The notes beneath the pieces were generated by a model. That model did not search any database. It had not been told where the DNA came from and worked only from the letters and a program-made list of their open reading frames with translations. Of a DNA stretch of 22,075 nucleotides, positions 21,981 through 22,075 are shown piece by piece. Made by a program: the position numbers and the translations under genes. How positions within the stretch are numbered: position 1 is the first letter of the stretch; each line of letters opens with the position of its first letter. The stretch comes from Selenomonadaceae bacterium UBA3796 (GTDB taxonomy: Bacteria > Bacillota > Negativicutes > Selenomonadales > Selenomonadaceae): the NCBI GenBank assembly GCA_002369175.1, contig DFES01000140.1, positions 1 through 22,075 of the forward strand, written 5' to 3'.

Positions 21981-21983
21981 CCT

Positions 21984-22075
21984 AGGGCGTGTTGATTAAA
22001 TGAACTTGGCCCAGATTTGCGTAGATTGGCTGTCCATTGCAAGGCGACAAACCGGAGGCATAGCGGTGCTATGTC
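21984..22075 (+). repeat. Start of a dispersed repeat/MITE-like element, cut by the window end
   Basis: After the hydCBA terminator the sequence changes at AGGGCGTGTTGATTAAATGA to non-coding DNA that ends with the 22 bases (22054-22075) also found at 10059-10080, including the 8-bp GGT-loop hairpin. The abrupt start and shared block suggest an interspersed element whose other end, perhaps an inverted copy of the AGGGCGTGTTGATT end, lies outside the window. No transposase is visible. Confidence 0.5.

Overview
The window looks like chromosomal DNA from an anaerobic member of the Negativicutes, probably the Selenomonadaceae. I infer this mainly from the outer-membrane porin at 7461-8825, which carries an N-terminal S-layer-homology (SLH) domain, a short coiled coil and a beta-barrel ending in phenylalanine. 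That design is typical of these diderm Firmicutes. The energy genes (sucCD, a trimeric FeFe hydrogenase) and the chemotaxis gene fit a motile, fermentative anaerobe. No species can be named from sequence alone. All genes I accept are on the + strand.

Region 1 (1-8890) is a pectin/oligogalacturonide uptake and sensing block. It holds the 3' part of a GPH/MFS sugar-cation symporter, a GH105 unsaturated (rhamno)galacturonyl hydrolase, a secreted FN3-GH28 exo-polygalacturonase, a TIM-barrel sugar isomerase/epimerase of unknown substrate, a lipoprotein type-I sugar-binding protein directly followed by a methyl-accepting chemotaxis protein, and an SLH porin with a strong terminator.

Region 2 (8929-13717) is regulation and catabolism. 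A LysR-type regulator is followed by a roughly 500-bp AT-rich regulatory leader and then kdgK-kduI-kduD-eda, closed by a strong terminator. Unsaturated uronates released by GH105 become DKI, then KDG (KduI, KduD), then KDPG (KdgK), then pyruvate and glyceraldehyde-3-phosphate (Eda). No pectate lyase and no uxaABC genes are in the window.

Region 3 (13799-18240) has a second AT-rich promoter aligned in position with the kdgK promoter, then a PEP-hydrolase-family TIM-barrel protein, a stand-alone GltD-like NAD(P)H oxidoreductase, and sucC-sucD.

Region 4 (18373-21980) is hydC-hydB-hydA, a NADH-linked, probably electron-bifurcating FeFe hydrogenase, closed by a terminator. The last ~90 bases look like the start of a dispersed repeat. 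It shares 22 identical bases with a hairpin-rich element in the kdgK leader.

The most interesting non-coding signals are the shared promoter architecture at 9851-9960 and 13799-13905, the repeated hairpin element in the kdgK leader, and a 13-codon leader ORF overlapping the possible start of the PEP-hydrolase-like gene. The most interesting coding signals are the binding-protein/chemoreceptor pair with no ABC transporter, the orphan PEP-hydrolase/GltD pair, and the compact hydrogenase with unusual residues at conserved motifs in all three subunits.
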